Shown one piece after another: positions 8,843 through 19,373 of a DNA stretch of 64,000 nt. Position 1 is the stretch's first letter, and every line of letters begins with the position of its first letter. Origin of the DNA: Rhodococcus marinonascens NBRC 14363 (GTDB taxonomy: Bacteria > Actinomycetota > Actinomycetes > Mycobacteriales > Mycobacteriaceae). The position numbers and the translations under genes were made by a program. The notes beneath the pieces are model-generated. The model worked only from the letters and a program-made list of their open reading frames with translations, had not been told where the DNA came from and searched no databases. Where the stretch lies: positions 1 through 64,000 of the forward strand of contig NZ_BCXB01000003.1 of the NCBI RefSeq assembly GCF_001894885.1. The letters are read 5' to 3'.

Positions 8843-8859
8843 CTGATCAATTCGATCAG
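8843..8859. promoter_or_regulatory. 17-bp palindrome, candidate operator
   Basis: CTGATC, five bases, GATCAG: a perfect 6+6 inverted repeat about 55 bases upstream of the permease -35 box. The binding protein is unknown. Confidence 0.35.
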
Positions 8860-8944
8860 CTCGACCTGAACGGAAGCGTTGCCACCTGAGCGAGTTGATC
8901 AGGCTCCTACGGCTTTTGACACGTCTGACTCCGATCCCAGACGT

Positions 8945-9004
8945 GGCAGGCATCTGGACGGCAGGCATCTGAACGGCAAGGGTCTGGACGGCAAGGGTCT
9001 GGAC
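8945..9004 (+). repeat. 15-bp tandem repeat, four copies in two subtypes
   Basis: Two copies of GGCAGGCATCTGGAC type (8945-8959, 8960-8974) are followed by two identical copies of GGCAAGGGTCTGGAC (8975-8989, 8990-9004). The AABB pattern suggests stepwise duplication. Confidence 0.9.
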
Positions 9005-9159
9005 GCAGAGCGACCACCCAACGGCACATACTCGTGCCTGTACCGCTGGGTGGGAGAAGGGAAACCTGGGTTCCGCGCGCGCGAACCCTCGATCAATCAC
9101 CGATACGATCTCGATCGATCACACTCGAGGCGGAATCGGTGTGCGTGTGCGGACGCCGG

Positions 9160-11004
9160 CTACGGGACCTGACGGATCGCGCCCTTGTCGGCGGACGTCG
9201 CCAGCGCGGCGTAGGCGCGCAGTGCTGTGGTGACCGTGCGCTCACGATTGTGCGGCTGCCAAGGGCGCTCGGACGCCTCAATCTTGGCCCGGCGCTCGGC
9301 GAGTACGGCGTCGTCGACGAGGAGTTCGAGCTTGCGGGTCGCGATGTCGATGAGGATCTGGTCACCGTCCTCCACGAGGCCGATCGCGCCGCCGCTCGCG
9401 GCCTCGGGGGAGATATGGCCGATGGACAGGCCTGAGGAACCGCCGGAGAAACGGCCGTCCGTGATCAGTGCGCACTTCTTCCCGAGACCGGAACCCTTCA
9501 GGAATGCGGTGGGGTGCAGCATCTCCTGCATGCCGGGGCCGCCGGCGGGGCCCTCGTAGCGCACGACGAGCACGTCGCCGGGCTGAATCTTCTTGCCGAG
9601 GATGACGGACACCGCCTCCTCCTGCGACTCCACGACGCGCGCGGGTCCCTGGAAGTGGAACAGTTCCTCGTCGATGCCTGCGGTCTTGATGACCGCGCCG
9701 TTGACGGCTATGTTTCCACGGAGCACGGCCAGACCGCCCTCCGCCGTGTGCTTGTGCTCGAAGTCGCGGATGCATCCGTTCGCGGCGTCCGTGTCGAGGG
9801 ACGACCACCGGTTGTTCGTCGAGAACGGCTCGGTGGTCCGGACACCGCCGGGAGCGGCGTGGAAGAGTTCGACGGCCTCGTCGGATGCCTTGCCGGAGCG
9901 AATGTCCCACGTGTCGAGCCACTCGTCCATGCTTTTCGTATGGACGGTGGAGACGTCGCTCTCGAGCAGACCCGCGCGGCGGAGTTCACCGAGGATCGCG
10001 GGAATTCCGCCTGCCCGGTGCACGTCCTCCATGTGGTAATCGGAGTTGGGCGAGACCTTCGACAGGCACGGCACCTTTCGGCTGATCTCGTCGATCTTGG
10101 CGAGATCGAAGTCGTAGACCTCACCCTCCTGCGCTGCGGCGAGGGTGTGTAGCACCGTATTGGTGGAACCGCCCATCGCGACGTCCAAGGCCATCGCGTT
10201 GCGGAACGCGGCAGGGGTGGCGATGTTACGGGGGAGGACCGAGTCGTCGTCGTCCTGGTAATACCGAAGGGCGGCCTCGACGACGGTAGTGCCCGCGCGG
10301 GTGAACAGCGCACGCCGGGCCTCGTGGGTGGCGAGCGTGGACCCGTTGCCGGGCAACGCCAGACCGAGCGCCTCGGTGAGGCAGTTCATCGAGTTGGCGG
10401 TGAACATGCCCGAGCACGACCCGCACGTCGGGCACGCGCTGCGCTCGACCTCGGAAAGCCCGTCCTCGTCGACCTCATCGTTGGCGCTCGCCGAGATCGC
10501 GGTGATGAGGTCGGTCGGTGCCTGCGCGACGCCGCTGACTACGACGGCCTTGCCCGCTTCCATCGGCCCGCCCGAGACGAACACGGTGGGAACATTCAAA
10601 CGCATTGCAGCATTGAGCATTCCGGGCGTGATCTTGTCGCAGTTCGAGATGCACACGAGGGCGTCAGCGGTGTGCGCGTTGACCATGTACTCGACGGAGT
10701 CGGCGATGATCTCGCGGCTGGGAAGGGAATACAGCATGCCCCCGTGTCCCATCGCGATGCCGTCGTCAACCGCGATCGTGTGGAACTCCCGAGGTACACC
10801 ACCAGCGGCGCTCACGGCGTCGGCGACGATGTCGCCGACGTTCTTGAGATGGACGTGCCCGGGAACGAACTGCGTGTACGAGTTCGCGATCGCGACAATC
10901 GGCTTTCCGAAGTCGGAGTCGGTCATTCCGGTGGCGCGCCAAAGTGCGCGGGCGCCTGCGGCATTTCGTCCTACGGTGGTGGTTCGGGACCTCAGCGGGG
11001 GCAT
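9160..11004 (-). CDS. ilvD: dihydroxy-acid dehydratase
   Basis: Removes water from 2,3-dihydroxy-isovalerate and 2,3-dihydroxy-3-methylvalerate, the third shared step of valine and isoleucine synthesis; cytosolic iron-sulfur enzyme. 614 residues, full length. The cluster and metal motifs are clear: [11 protein letters not shown] (118-128) and [11 protein letters not shown] (191-201), plus the C-terminal [14 protein letters not shown] active-site loop. The ATG at 11004 has TAAGGA six to seven bases upstream. It follows the cfp6-like gene by 52 bases on the same strand and lies divergent from ilvBNC, so one locus holds ilvD, ilvB, ilvN and ilvC. In M. tuberculosis ilvD is elsewhere. Confidence 0.97.
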   Translation of the reverse strand: MPPLRSRTTTVGRNAAGARALWRATGMTDSDFGKPIVAIANSYTQFVPGHVHLKNVGDIVADAVSAAGGVPREFHTIAVDDGIAMGHGGMLYSLPSREIIADSVEYMVNAHTADALVCISNCDKITPGMLNAAMRLNVPTVFVSGGPMEAGKAVVVSGVAQAPTDLITAISASANDEVDEDGLSEVERSACPTCGSCSGMFTANSMNCLTEALGLALPGNGSTLATHEARRALFTRAGTTVVEAALRYYQDDDDSVLPRNIATPAAFRNAMALDVAMGGSTNTVLHTLAAAQEGEVYDFDLAKIDEISRKVPCLSKVSPNSDYHMEDVHRAGGIPAILGELRRAGLLESDVSTVHTKSMDEWLDTWDIRSGKASDEAVELFHAAPGGVRTTEPFSTNNRWSSLDTDAANGCIRDFEHKHTAEGGLAVLRGNIAVNGAVIKTAGIDEELFHFQGPARVVESQEEAVSVILGKKIQPGDVLVVRYEGPAGGPGMQEMLHPTAFLKGSGLGKKCALITDGRFSGGSSGLSIGHISPEAASGGAIGLVEDGDQILIDIATRKLELLVDDAVLAERRAKIEASERPWQPHNRERTVTTALRAYAALATSADKGAIRQVP

Positions 11005-11056
11005 GAGTGTGTTCCTTAGTCAGCGTTTGGAAGGCCGGACGAACGCTACTCGTGCG

Positions 11057-11569
11057 CTATTTGCCGTCAGTGTTCGGCTGGTTCCTCGCCGGACGCTCTC
11101 CATTAGATTCGGCATCGTGGGCAGCTTCCTCCGCCGCTGCGGCTGCCGCGTAGGGATCGGTGATGCGTCCGCCGCTAGCGGCGGCGATCTGGGGAAGTCT
11201 ATCGAAGGTAACCACGGGCAGGGAGACTTCGCTGCCGTCGATCAACGTGGCCCGCGCCCAACCGTGTTTGGGGAACCGGAACCCCGTGATCTGAGACCAC
11301 GACAGTGATCGGCCACCGATCAGTCTGCGCACAGCGAGTCCGTCGGGAGTGATGGTGGTGCGCACCCGCGCGACCCAGCCCACGGCAACGATCGGCGCGA
11401 TGACGAGCCAGCCGAAGGCGGCAGGCCAACCGAAGATGGGAAACGACACGGCGAACAGGAGAAACGCGCATCCCAGGTATGCCAGCGGAGAAATTCGGAT
11501 GACCTGACCGGGAGGGTTTGTCGTATGGGATGATGGTTGTGGTGGCACGGGTTGCTGTGAAGTCGACAC
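11057..11569 (-). CDS. cfp6: Cfp6-like membrane protein with PH-like domain
   Basis: 170 residues from a GTG at 11569. A short Pro/Ser/Gln-rich N-terminus is followed by two close hydrophobic segments (LAYLGCAFLLFAVSFPIFGW and a second ending near VAVGWVARV), then a small beta-rich domain (TTITPDGLAVRRLIGG, LSWSQITGFRFP) typical of the bacterial PH domain family that includes M. tuberculosis Cfp6 (Rv3004). The C-terminus is Ala/Glu-rich. Function is unknown. The frame stays open to a GTG at 11641, but the extra residues are Cys-rich and unlike the family. Its position next to ilvB on the opposite strand matches M. tuberculosis. Confidence 0.82.
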   Translation of the reverse strand: MSTSQQPVPPQPSSHTTNPPGQVIRISPLAYLGCAFLLFAVSFPIFGWPAAFGWLVIAPIVAVGWVARVRTTITPDGLAVRRLIGGRSLSWSQITGFRFPKHGWARATLIDGSEVSLPVVTFDRLPQIAAASGGRITDPYAAAAAAEEAAHDAESNGERPARNQPNTDGK

Positions 11570-11629
11570 CTCTACATCTTCGCACTGCAGCCGACATATC
11601 TTACATTCTGGGACGGACGACTCACCAAG

Positions 11630-11659
11630 TTGACTGTTCACGCATCACGCGCCTACCGT
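11630..11659 (+). promoter_or_regulatory. ilvBNC promoter
   Basis: TTGACT (11630-11635) and TACCGT (11654-11659) are 18 bases apart. The predicted transcript start, six to eight bases on, coincides with the GTG of the leader peptide at 11667, so the leader peptide would be read from a leaderless mRNA. Confidence 0.6.
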
Positions 11660-11666
11660 CGAGCGC

Positions 11667-11714
11667 GTGAGACAGAATGAGTTGCTCGTAATCGGCCGGC
11701 GCGTCGTCGCCTGA
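11667..11714 (+). CDS. ilv leader peptide (15 aa) of a transcription attenuator
   Basis: A 15-codon frame, GTG to TGA, whose codons spell Val-Arg-Gln-Asn-Glu-Leu-Leu-Val-Ile-Gly-Arg-Arg-Val-Val-Ala. After the start codon, six of fourteen residues are Leu, Val or Ile, the end products of the pathway controlled. It sits between the ilv promoter and an intrinsic terminator ahead of ilvB. Ribosome stalling at these codons when charged branched-chain tRNAs are scarce would be the sensing step, as established for ilvBNC of Corynebacterium glutamicum. The peptide itself has no expected function. Confidence 0.72.
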   Translation: MRQNELLVIGRRVVA

Positions 11715-11785
11715 GTCGATTTCTTCAACTCGCCAGATTAACGACGCGCCACCCTCGTACAGCATCAGCTGACGGGGGTTTTTTT
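11698..11785 (+). promoter_or_regulatory. ilvBNC attenuator (pause hairpin plus intrinsic terminator)
   Basis: Two structures follow the leader codons. GGCGCGTCGT (11698-11707), which covers the Arg-Val-Val codons, is perfectly complementary to 11741-11750. Directly after it, 11751-11763 pairs with 11768-11779: ACCCTCGT with ACGGGGGT (one G-U pair) and CAGC with GCTG around an ATCA loop, one A bulged, followed by seven Ts (11779-11785). That is a complete intrinsic terminator 31 bases before ilvB. A stalled ribosome would block the first pairing; I could not identify the antiterminator stem with confidence. Confidence 0.72.
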
Positions 11786-11816
11786 GTTGCCCGGAGCCAG
11801 AATCAGAGGATTTCCA

Positions 11817-13760
11817 GTGAGCGCACCAACCGCACGGCCTCAACCCACGCCGCGCAAGTCGGGACCAGCCAACCCGACTGCCGTGGCCGCCGCGACGCAG
11901 ACCGGTAGCCGCCGGCAACTCGCTCCTGAGCGCGTTACCGGCGCACAGTCCGTAGTTCGAGCCCTCGAGGAACTCGAGGTCGAAACCGTGTTCGGCATTC
12001 CGGGTGGGGCAGTTCTTCCTCTTTACGACCCACTCTTCGACTCGACGAGGGTTCGGCACGTCCTCGTTCGTCACGAGCAGGGGGGCGGACACGCTGCCAC
12101 CGGGTACGCCCAGGCGACGGGCAAGGTCGGCGTTTGCATGGCCACCTCCGGTCCGGGCGCTACCAACCTCGTGACGCCGCTCGCCGATGCGCAGATGGAC
12201 TCCGTTCCGGTGGTGGCCATTACCGGTCAGGTCGGGCGCCGCCTGATCGGCACAGATGCGTTCCAGGAAGCTGACATCTCCGGCATCACGATGCCGATCA
12301 CCAAGCACAACTTCCTGATCACCGATGCCATCGACATACCGCGGATCCTTGCGGAGGCTTTCTACCTCGCCTCCAGCGGCCGACCCGGCGCGGTGCTCGT
12401 CGACATCCCGAAGGACGTACTCCAGGCACAGACCACGTTCTCGTGGCCGCCGGAGATGCGGCTGCCCGGATACCGCCCCGTCACGAAGCCGCACGGCAAG
12501 CAGGTCCGCGAGGCCGCTCGCCTGATCGCCGATTCGCAGCACCCTGTGCTCTACGTCGGTGGTGGCGTGATCAAGTCGGGATCGTCCTCTGAGCTGCTGG
12601 AACTGGCTGAGCTCACAGGAATTCCGGTGGTCACCACCCTCATGGCGCGCGGTGCGTTTCCCGACAGCCACACGCTGAACTGCGGGATGCCGGGCATGCA
12701 CGGCACCGTCGCAGCGGTGGCTGCACTGCAGCGCAGCGATCTGCTGATCACGCTGGGCGCGCGCTTCGATGACCGCGTCACCGGGCAGCTCGATTCGTTC
12801 GCGACCGGCGCCAAGGTAATTCACGCCGACATCGACCCCGCGGAGATCGGCAAGAACCGCTATGCGGACGTCCCGATCGTGGGCGACTGCAAAGAGGTCA
12901 TCGTCGAGTTGATCGAGGCGATCAGGGCCGATCAGGCCACCGGGACCACGCTCGATCTCACCGAGTGGTGGGCCTACCTCGACGGGATCCGCCGGACGTA
13001 CCCGCTGAGCTACGACCGTCCCTCGGACGGCACGATGTCGCCGGAGTTCGTGATCCAGTCGGTGGGCAGGCTCGCCGGCCCGGACGCGATCTACTGCGCC
13101 GGCGTCGGTCAGCACCAGATGTGGGCGGCGCAGTTCATCAACTACGAGAAGCCGCGCACGTGGCTGAACTCCGGCGGTCTCGGCACGATGGGCTACGCCG
13201 TGCCCGCCGCCATGGGTGCCAAGATGGGCAAACCAGACATCGAGGTGTGGGCCGTCGACGGCGACGGCTGCTTCCAGATGACCAACCAGGAATTAGCCAC
13301 CTGCGCCGTCGAGGGCATCCCGATCAAGGTCGCCCTCATCAACAACGGCAACCTTGGCATGGTCCGCCAGTGGCAGACCCTGTTTTACGAGAAGCGTTAC
13401 TCCAACACCAACCTAGGCACTCATGGTGCGGTGCGCATCCCAGATTTCGTCAAACTGGCAGAGGCGTTGGGCTGTCACGGCATTCGTGTCGAGCGCGAGG
13501 AGGACGTCGAGGCGGCCATCCTCGAGGCGCAGTCGATCAACGACAAGCCGGTGGTGATCGACTTCATCGTCGGCGCCGACGCGCAGGTGTGGCCGATGGT
13601 CGCCGCGGGCACCAGCAACGACGAGATCATGGCGGCACGGGGCATCCGGCCGCTGTTCGACGACGACGAGGCGGCAGCGGAGCCGGCCGTCATTAACCAA
13701 GCGATGGAGCGCGAGCAGCGTTCGGGCGAGGCCGCAGCGGCCGAGGAGGAAGATCAGTGA
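11817..13760 (+). CDS. ilvB: acetolactate synthase large subunit
   Basis: Condenses two pyruvates, or pyruvate and 2-ketobutyrate, in the first shared step of Val/Leu/Ile synthesis; needs ThDP, FAD and Mg. 647 residues from the GTG at 11817, chosen because AGAGGA lies seven bases upstream. An Ala/Pro/Thr-rich N-terminal extension of about 40 residues precedes the catalytic core. The ThDP-activating Glu is in [16 protein letters not shown]; the ThDP/Mg motif runs from [14 protein letters not shown] to INNGN. The stop overlaps the ilvN start (GTGA), so the two subunits are translationally coupled. Expression is probably set by the attenuator upstream. Confidence 0.97.
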   Translation: MSAPTARPQPTPRKSGPANPTAVAAATQTGSRRQLAPERVTGAQSVVRALEELEVETVFGIPGGAVLPLYDPLFDSTRVRHVLVRHEQGGGHAATGYAQATGKVGVCMATSGPGATNLVTPLADAQMDSVPVVAITGQVGRRLIGTDAFQEADISGITMPITKHNFLITDAIDIPRILAEAFYLASSGRPGAVLVDIPKDVLQAQTTFSWPPEMRLPGYRPVTKPHGKQVREAARLIADSQHPVLYVGGGVIKSGSSSELLELAELTGIPVVTTLMARGAFPDSHTLNCGMPGMHGTVAAVAALQRSDLLITLGARFDDRVTGQLDSFATGAKVIHADIDPAEIGKNRYADVPIVGDCKEVIVELIEAIRADQATGTTLDLTEWWAYLDGIRRTYPLSYDRPSDGTMSPEFVIQSVGRLAGPDAIYCAGVGQHQMWAAQFINYEKPRTWLNSGGLGTMGYAVPAAMGAKMGKPDIEVWAVDGDGCFQMTNQELATCAVEGIPIKVALINNGNLGMVRQWQTLFYEKRYSNTNLGTHGAVRIPDFVKLAEALGCHGIRVEREEDVEAAILEAQSINDKPVVIDFIVGADAQVWPMVAAGTSNDEIMAARGIRPLFDDDEAAAEPAVINQAMEREQRSGEAAAAEEEDQ

Positions 13761-14260
13761 GCACCAGCCACACCCTCAGTGTTCTCGTCGAGGACAAGCC
13801 GGGCGTACTGGCCAGGGTTTCCGCGCTGTTTTCCCGTCGCGGGTTCAACATCGAGTCGCTCGCCGTCGGTGGCACCGAGCTTCCCGAGATCTCACGCATG
13901 ACGATTGTGGTGACAGTCGACGAGTTCCCACTCGAGCAGGTGACCAAGCAGCTGAACAAGCTCGTGAACGTCATCAAGATCGTCGAGCAGGACGGTGAGG
14001 CGTCAGTGGCCCGCGAGTTGCTACTCATCAAGGTGCGTGCCGACGCGAGCGTGCGCACTCAGGTGATAGAGGCAGTGAATCTGTTCCGCGCCAAGGTGAT
14101 CGACGTCTCCCCGGAGTCGGTCACGATAGAAGCGACTGGAACGCGATCCAAGTTGGATGCGCTGCTGAGAATGCTCGATCCGTACGGTATCCGGGAGATC
14201 GTGCAGTCTGGAGTCGTGGCGGTCGGGCGAGGACCGAAGTCCATCACCGCCACTCGCTAG
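13757..14260 (+). CDS. ilvN: acetolactate synthase regulatory small subunit
   Basis: Activates IlvB and gives it valine feedback inhibition. 167 residues: an N-terminal ACT domain (about 4-78, starting [20 protein letters not shown] and including [11 protein letters not shown]) and the C-terminal small-subunit domain (about 85-160). The start GTG overlaps the ilvB stop by four bases. ilvC follows after 38 bases in the same direction. Confidence 0.96.
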   Translation: MSTSHTLSVLVEDKPGVLARVSALFSRRGFNIESLAVGGTELPEISRMTIVVTVDEFPLEQVTKQLNKLVNVIKIVEQDGEASVARELLLIKVRADASVRTQVIEAVNLFRAKVIDVSPESVTIEATGTRSKLDALLRMLDPYGIREIVQSGVVAVGRGPKSITATR

Positions 14261-14295
14261 TACTTTGGATGTAGAAGCCCCAAGAAAGAGGTTGA

Positions 14296-15312
<1,017 letters not shown>

Positions 15313-15340
15313 GTTTACCGCTTTACAGTTCCGTCACGCT

Positions 15341-15391
15341 GGCCCAATGTCGCATCGGTCTCTTCGGAGTGTACCGATGCGACGTTGGGCC
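15341..15391 (+). terminator. terminator of ilvBNC
   Basis: A 19-bp stem (15341-15359 with 15373-15391, one G-U pair) and a 13-base loop begin 29 bases after the ilvC stop. Unusually long and stable; only a weak T-rich stretch follows. Confidence 0.8.
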
Positions 15392-15532
15392 GACGTTGTT
15401 TCGTGTCCTATTCCGATGTCGCGGGTGTTCACTATGTGGTATTGCAGACCAGGATGCGGTTTCGCTGTGAGGGCGGACTAAGCTGGGTGCGGTTGAAACA
15501 CCCCCACCCCCACCTATTCAGGGAGTTTGCAC

Positions 15533-17128
15533 GTGAGCCAGCCAGGCCGTCCCGTTGTTCTGATCGCCGACAAGCTTGCGGCGTCCACCGTCGAGGCATT
15601 GGGCGACGGTGTGGAGGTGCGTTGGGTCGACGGACCTGATCGTGCGGCCCTGCTCGCGGCCGTACCCGAGGCCGACGCGATCCTCGTCCGCTCCGCCACC
15701 ACCGTCGATGCCGAGGTTTTGGCCGCCGGTACCAAGTTGAAGATCGTCGCCCGAGCCGGAGTCGGCCTCGACAACGTCGACGTCCCTGCCGCCACCGAAC
15801 GCGGTGTCATGGTCGTCAACGCCCCAACATCCAACATTCACACGGCCGCCGAGCATGCCGTCGCGCTGATGCTCGCCACCGCCCGTCAGATCCCCGCCGC
15901 CGACTCCACCCTGCGTGACCGTGAGTGGAAGCGCAGCAAGTTCAACGGTGTCGAGATCTTCGGCAAGACCGTCGGCGTCGTCGGCCTCGGCCGGATCGGC
16001 CAGTTGTTCGCCCAGCGCCTCGCCGCGTTCGAGACTCACGTCATCGCGTACGACCCCTACGTGTCGGCCGCGCGCGCTGCGCAACTCGGCATCGAGCTGG
16101 TCAGCCTCGACGAACTGCTGGGGCGCGCCGACCTGATCTCGGTCCATCTCCCGAAGACTCCCGAGACCAAGGGGCTGCTCGGTACGGAGAATCTGGCGAA
16201 GACGAAGAAGGGTGTCGTCATCGTCAACGCCGCTCGCGGTGGGCTGATCGACGAGGCCGCGCTGGCCGAGTCGATCAAGGCCGGCCACGTGCGCGCTGCG
16301 GGTCTCGACGTGTTCGAGACAGAGCCCTGCATCGACAGCCCGCTGTTCGACCTGCCCGAGGTCGTCGTGACGCCGCACCTCGGGGCGTCGACCAGTGAGG
16401 CGCAGGACCGCGCCGGAACCGATGTCGCCAAGTCTGTGTTGCTTGCTCTGGCAGGCGATTTCGTTCCCGACGCCGTCAATGTATCCGGCGGCGCCGTGGG
16501 TGAGGAAGTTGCTCCGTGGCTCGGGATCGTCCGCAAGCAAGGCCTGCTCATCGGCGCGCTCTCGGGCGAACTGCCCGTCAGCCTCTCGGTGGACGTGCGC
16601 GGTGAACTCGCGTCCGAGGACGTCGAGGTGCTCGCGCTCTCGGCGCTGCGCGGGGTGTTCTCGGCCGTCATCGAGGACGCGGTGACGTTCGTCAACGCCC
16701 CGGCGCTTGCGGAGGAGCGGGGCATCACTGCCGAGGTTACCAAGGCCGCCGAAAGCCCCAACCATCGGAGTCTGGTCGATCTGCGCGCCGTGTTCGGAGA
16801 CGGCAGTGTCATCAACGTCGCCGGCACGTTGACCGGCCCCCAGCAGGTCGAGAAGATCGTCAACATCAACGGCCGCAACTTCGAACTGCGCGCCGAGGGC
16901 CTCAATCTGGTGGTCAACTACACCGATCAGCCGGGGGCACTGGGCAAGATTGGTACGCAGCTCGGCAACGCCGGTATCGACATCCAGGCAGCACAGCTCA
17001 GCCAGGACGCCGAGGGCGAAGGTGCGACCATCCTCCTCCGCGTCGACCGCGATGTGTCGGGCGACGTGCGCGACGCGATTTCCACTGCAGTCGGCGCCAC
17101 CAAGATCGAACTCGTCAACCTGGCCTAG
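15533..17128 (+). CDS. serA: D-3-phosphoglycerate dehydrogenase
   Basis: Oxidises 3-phosphoglycerate to 3-phosphohydroxypyruvate, the first step of serine synthesis. 531 residues, the long form: substrate/NAD domains (about 1-310) with the NAD motif VGLGRIGQL, catalytic His in VTPHLGAST, an intervening allosteric-substrate-binding domain (about 320-450) and a C-terminal ACT domain (about 455-531, [20 protein letters not shown]). This layout is that of M. tuberculosis SerA1, which serine inhibits through the ACT domain. GTG 15533 is chosen over the TTG at 15527 because AGGGAG lies seven bases upstream. Confidence 0.97.
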   Translation: MSQPGRPVVLIADKLAASTVEALGDGVEVRWVDGPDRAALLAAVPEADAILVRSATTVDAEVLAAGTKLKIVARAGVGLDNVDVPAATERGVMVVNAPTSNIHTAAEHAVALMLATARQIPAADSTLRDREWKRSKFNGVEIFGKTVGVVGLGRIGQLFAQRLAAFETHVIAYDPYVSAARAAQLGIELVSLDELLGRADLISVHLPKTPETKGLLGTENLAKTKKGVVIVNAARGGLIDEAALAESIKAGHVRAAGLDVFETEPCIDSPLFDLPEVVVTPHLGASTSEAQDRAGTDVAKSVLLALAGDFVPDAVNVSGGAVGEEVAPWLGIVRKQGLLIGALSGELPVSLSVDVRGELASEDVEVLALSALRGVFSAVIEDAVTFVNAPALAEERGITAEVTKAAESPNHRSLVDLRAVFGDGSVINVAGTLTGPQQVEKIVNINGRNFELRAEGLNLVVNYTDQPGALGKIGTQLGNAGIDIQAAQLSQDAEGEGATILLRVDRDVSGDVRDAISTAVGATKIELVNLA

Positions 17129-17134
17129 TCCTCC

Positions 17135-17176
17135 TGTGCGCGTGCCACGACGTCTCGAAATCGTGGCACGCGCACA
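17135..17176 (+). terminator. terminator between serA and leuB
   Basis: A perfect 16-bp GC-rich stem (17135-17150 with 17161-17176) and a 10-base loop start six bases after the serA stop. Only 22 bases remain before the leuB ATG, so leuB lacks room for a normal separate promoter downstream of it. Confidence 0.75.
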
Positions 17177-17198
17177 GCTCTACTTGAAGTGGGATGTC

Positions 17199-18209
17199 AT
17201 GAAACTTGCGGTCATTGCTGGTGACGGCATCGGTGCCGAGGTCACGGCCGAGGCTCTGAAGGTGCTGCGAAAGCTCGTTCCCGATCTCGATACCACCGAG
17301 TACGACCTCGGTGCCCGTCGATACAACGCGACCGGGGAATTGCTCCCGGATGCCGATCTCGCGGCGATCCGCGGGCATGACGCGATCCTGTTGGGCGCCA
17401 TCGGCGACCCGTCGGTCACGCCCGGCGTGCTCGAACGCGGACTGTTGCTGAACATGCGATTTGCGTTGGATCACCATGTGAATCTTCGCCCTTCGCAGCT
17501 CTATCCTGGATCGAAGTCGCCGCTGGCGGCTCGGCCCGACATCGACTTCGTGGTCGTCCGTGAGGGGACCGAAGGTCCGTACACCGGCAACGGTGGTGCG
17601 ATCCGCGTGGGCACCCCGCACGAGATCGCGACCGAGGTGTCGATCAATACTTGGTTCGGGGCCGAACGAGTGGTGCGGTACGCGTTCGCCCTTGCGCAGA
17701 CCAGGCGGCGGCACGTCACCCTCATCCACAAGACGAACGTCCTCTCCAACGCGGGTGCGATCTGGACGCGTGCGGTCGAGACGGTGTCGGCCGACTACCC
17801 CGACGTGGAGACGGCCTACTGCCACATCGACGCTGCCACCATCTACATGGTCACCGACCCTTCGCGTTTCGACGTGATCGTCACCGACAACCTGTTCGGA
17901 GATATCATCACTGATCTCGCGGGCGCGGTCACGGGAGGAATCGGACTCGCAGCTTCAGGAAACATCGATGCCTCGGGCATCAACCCGTCGATGTTCGAAC
18001 CGGTGCACGGTAGCGCCCCGGACATCGCCGGCCAGGGGATCGCGGATCCGACGGCGGCCATTCTGTCTGCGGCGCTGCTCCTGCGCCATCTCGGCCGTGA
18101 CGGCGACGCAGCGCGCGTCGAAGCTGCCGTCGAGGCAGATCTGGCCTCGCGCGGCGAGTCGAAGATCGTCACCTCGGAGGTTGGTGACCGGATCACCGCG
18201 GCTCTCTAG
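17199..18209 (+). CDS. leuB: 3-isopropylmalate dehydrogenase
   Basis: Oxidatively decarboxylates 3-isopropylmalate in leucine synthesis, NAD-dependent. 336 residues from the ATG at 17199 (GTGGGA eight bases upstream), beginning [15 protein letters not shown]. The isocitrate/isopropylmalate dehydrogenase signature is present ([20 protein letters not shown]), along with substrate Args in [14 protein letters not shown] and the NAD pocket [14 protein letters not shown]. The other leucine genes leuCD are about 6 kb downstream; leuA is not in the window. Confidence 0.97.
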   Translation: MKLAVIAGDGIGAEVTAEALKVLRKLVPDLDTTEYDLGARRYNATGELLPDADLAAIRGHDAILLGAIGDPSVTPGVLERGLLLNMRFALDHHVNLRPSQLYPGSKSPLAARPDIDFVVVREGTEGPYTGNGGAIRVGTPHEIATEVSINTWFGAERVVRYAFALAQTRRRHVTLIHKTNVLSNAGAIWTRAVETVSADYPDVETAYCHIDAATIYMVTDPSRFDVIVTDNLFGDIITDLAGAVTGGIGLAASGNIDASGINPSMFEPVHGSAPDIAGQGIADPTAAILSAALLLRHLGRDGDAARVEAAVEADLASRGESKIVTSEVGDRITAAL

Positions 18210-18369
18210 TGCCACGGTCGCGTTCAGGGGGAGCCGAGTAGGGGACAGGACGACCGTGCTGACTCTACGACTTGAGCGAGAGTGCCGAGATCTGATCGAA
18301 GCCAGCGAGATCCTGAAGTCTCCCTCACGTATGTCGGGAATTTCCGTATGTCCAGTTAGTTACCAAGCA

Positions 18370-18400
18370 CCCGAGGCGTGAATGCGGGAACACGCTCGGG
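18370..18400 (-). terminator. terminator after the serine protease gene
   Basis: CCCGAGGCGTG (18370-18380) pairs with CACGCTCGGG (18391-18400), ten base pairs with one bulged G and a 10-base loop, 33 bases beyond the stop of the minus-strand protease gene. The rest of 18210-18433 shows nothing else I can name. Confidence 0.5.
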
Positions 18401-18433
18401 CGGGTTGCGGGTATCCCGAAGAGGACCGCTGAG

Positions 18434-19219
18434 TCAGGGCTGAATCTGAGAACGAATCCAGTCGACTTGATTGTCGACGCGTGCGGCGGTGTCGAGCTGG
18501 TTGTGCGGGCAGGGCGGCCCATCGTTTTCCACACCGACCAAGACGCCTTCGGACAGGCTCGTCGGAGTGAAGTAGGGGGCGCCGGAGTCGTACGCGCACG
18601 CACTTGTCGTCGACAGTGGGAGTAGGCCAGCTACTTGTATGGTCGTATCCGCAACCTCCGCGATGCGAAATCCCCCGAGACGCACATGTTGTGCTGGCAT
18701 CGGATCGACCGACGTGTTCGCACCCCATCCGTCGATAGCAACCAAGTCCCCGGAGTTGGGCGGGCTGAGAGGTAGCGCGACTGGCGTCAAATCGGTGATC
18801 GGTTCCGACAACTTCGCCAATGCGAGGTCGTTCACTTCCGATTGGCGGACGTCTATAACACTCCTTGTGTGCCCGGGGTTGCCGAACAGTGTGGAAGACC
18901 CCGTGTCTTGCAGAGTGGTTTTCCCGACGGTTGCTTCTGTCTCGTACCGGGGTGGCCCATCGACACGAATGCCTGTTGTGTCGTGAAAGCAGTGCCCGGC
19001 GGTAATGATCCATTGGGGGGCTACGAGAGCGCCCGAGCATGCACTGTCGCGGGTTCCGCCGTCAGGGGTGGGAATTCCCGTCATGGTGAACTGTGTATTG
19101 AACCCGAAGGTTCCAGGGGGTGCATCGATGCCGTTCGCGACCGCACCGGCAATCCCAGACATGCTGAGGAGTGACGTGAGCGTCAGCGCGGATACAGTCA
19201 ATGCCCTGATCGGTTTCAT
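18434..19219 (-). CDS. secreted trypsin-like serine protease (S1 family)
   Basis: 261 residues from the ATG at 19219, with a Sec signal peptide (basic start, hydrophobic segment, likely cleavage near AGA-VA). The catalytic triad can be read in order: His in TAGHCF, Asp in VNDLALAKL, Ser in CAYDSGAPYF. The Ser motif is DSGAP instead of the usual GDSGGP, so the oxyanion region is slightly altered. Cysteines flanking the His and Ser sites could form disulfides. It lies alone between leuB and the FAA-hydrolase gene, on the opposite strand; M. tuberculosis has an unrelated gene (Rv2994) here. Its base composition looks less GC-rich than its neighbours, so lateral acquisition is possible but unmeasured. 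Confidence 0.87.
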   Translation of the reverse strand: MKPIRALTVSALTLTSLLSMSGIAGAVANGIDAPPGTFGFNTQFTMTGIPTPDGGTRDSACSGALVAPQWIITAGHCFHDTTGIRVDGPPRYETEATVGKTTLQDTGSSTLFGNPGHTRSVIDVRQSEVNDLALAKLSEPITDLTPVALPLSPPNSGDLVAIDGWGANTSVDPMPAQHVRLGGFRIAEVADTTIQVAGLLPLSTTSACAYDSGAPYFTPTSLSEGVLVGVENDGPPCPHNQLDTAARVDNQVDWIRSQIQP

Positions 19220-19360
19220 GCTGCGCGAAGTTACCAGAACATTCTGAGTGCACAACTATCGGACAATCCCGGTTTGGTGCTGCTCCTTTTTGCGCACCTA
19301 CCTCGTCTTCTTCGAACCCGCCTCGTCCGGTGTCGCAGTACGTCCAGGGGCCCGGACCGA

Positions 19361-19366
19361 TAGACT
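19361..19366 (+). promoter_or_regulatory. -10 box for the FAA-hydrolase gene
   Basis: TAGACT ends seven bases before the ATG at 19374; a leaderless transcript is predicted. No Shine-Dalgarno sequence is present. Confidence 0.45.
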
Positions 19367-19373
19367 CGGCGGC

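Larger units (their letters stand above)
8704..9159. other. 456-base intergenic region between ilvD and the permease gene
   Basis: No convincing gene. It holds the permease promoter (8761-8788), two palindromes (8758-8767 and 8843-8859) and a tandem repeat (8945-9004). Two GATC-rich clusters (about 8843-8900 and 9090-9120) add further partial inverted repeats. I see no clear terminator for ilvD. Confidence 0.7.

Noticed and set aside
11622-13115. 497-residue minus-strand open frame opposite ilvB
   Set aside because: Mirror of a high-GC gene; no motif, and ilvB is certain. The same holds for other long antisense frames opposite serA, pyc, smc, gltX, leuC and hupB.
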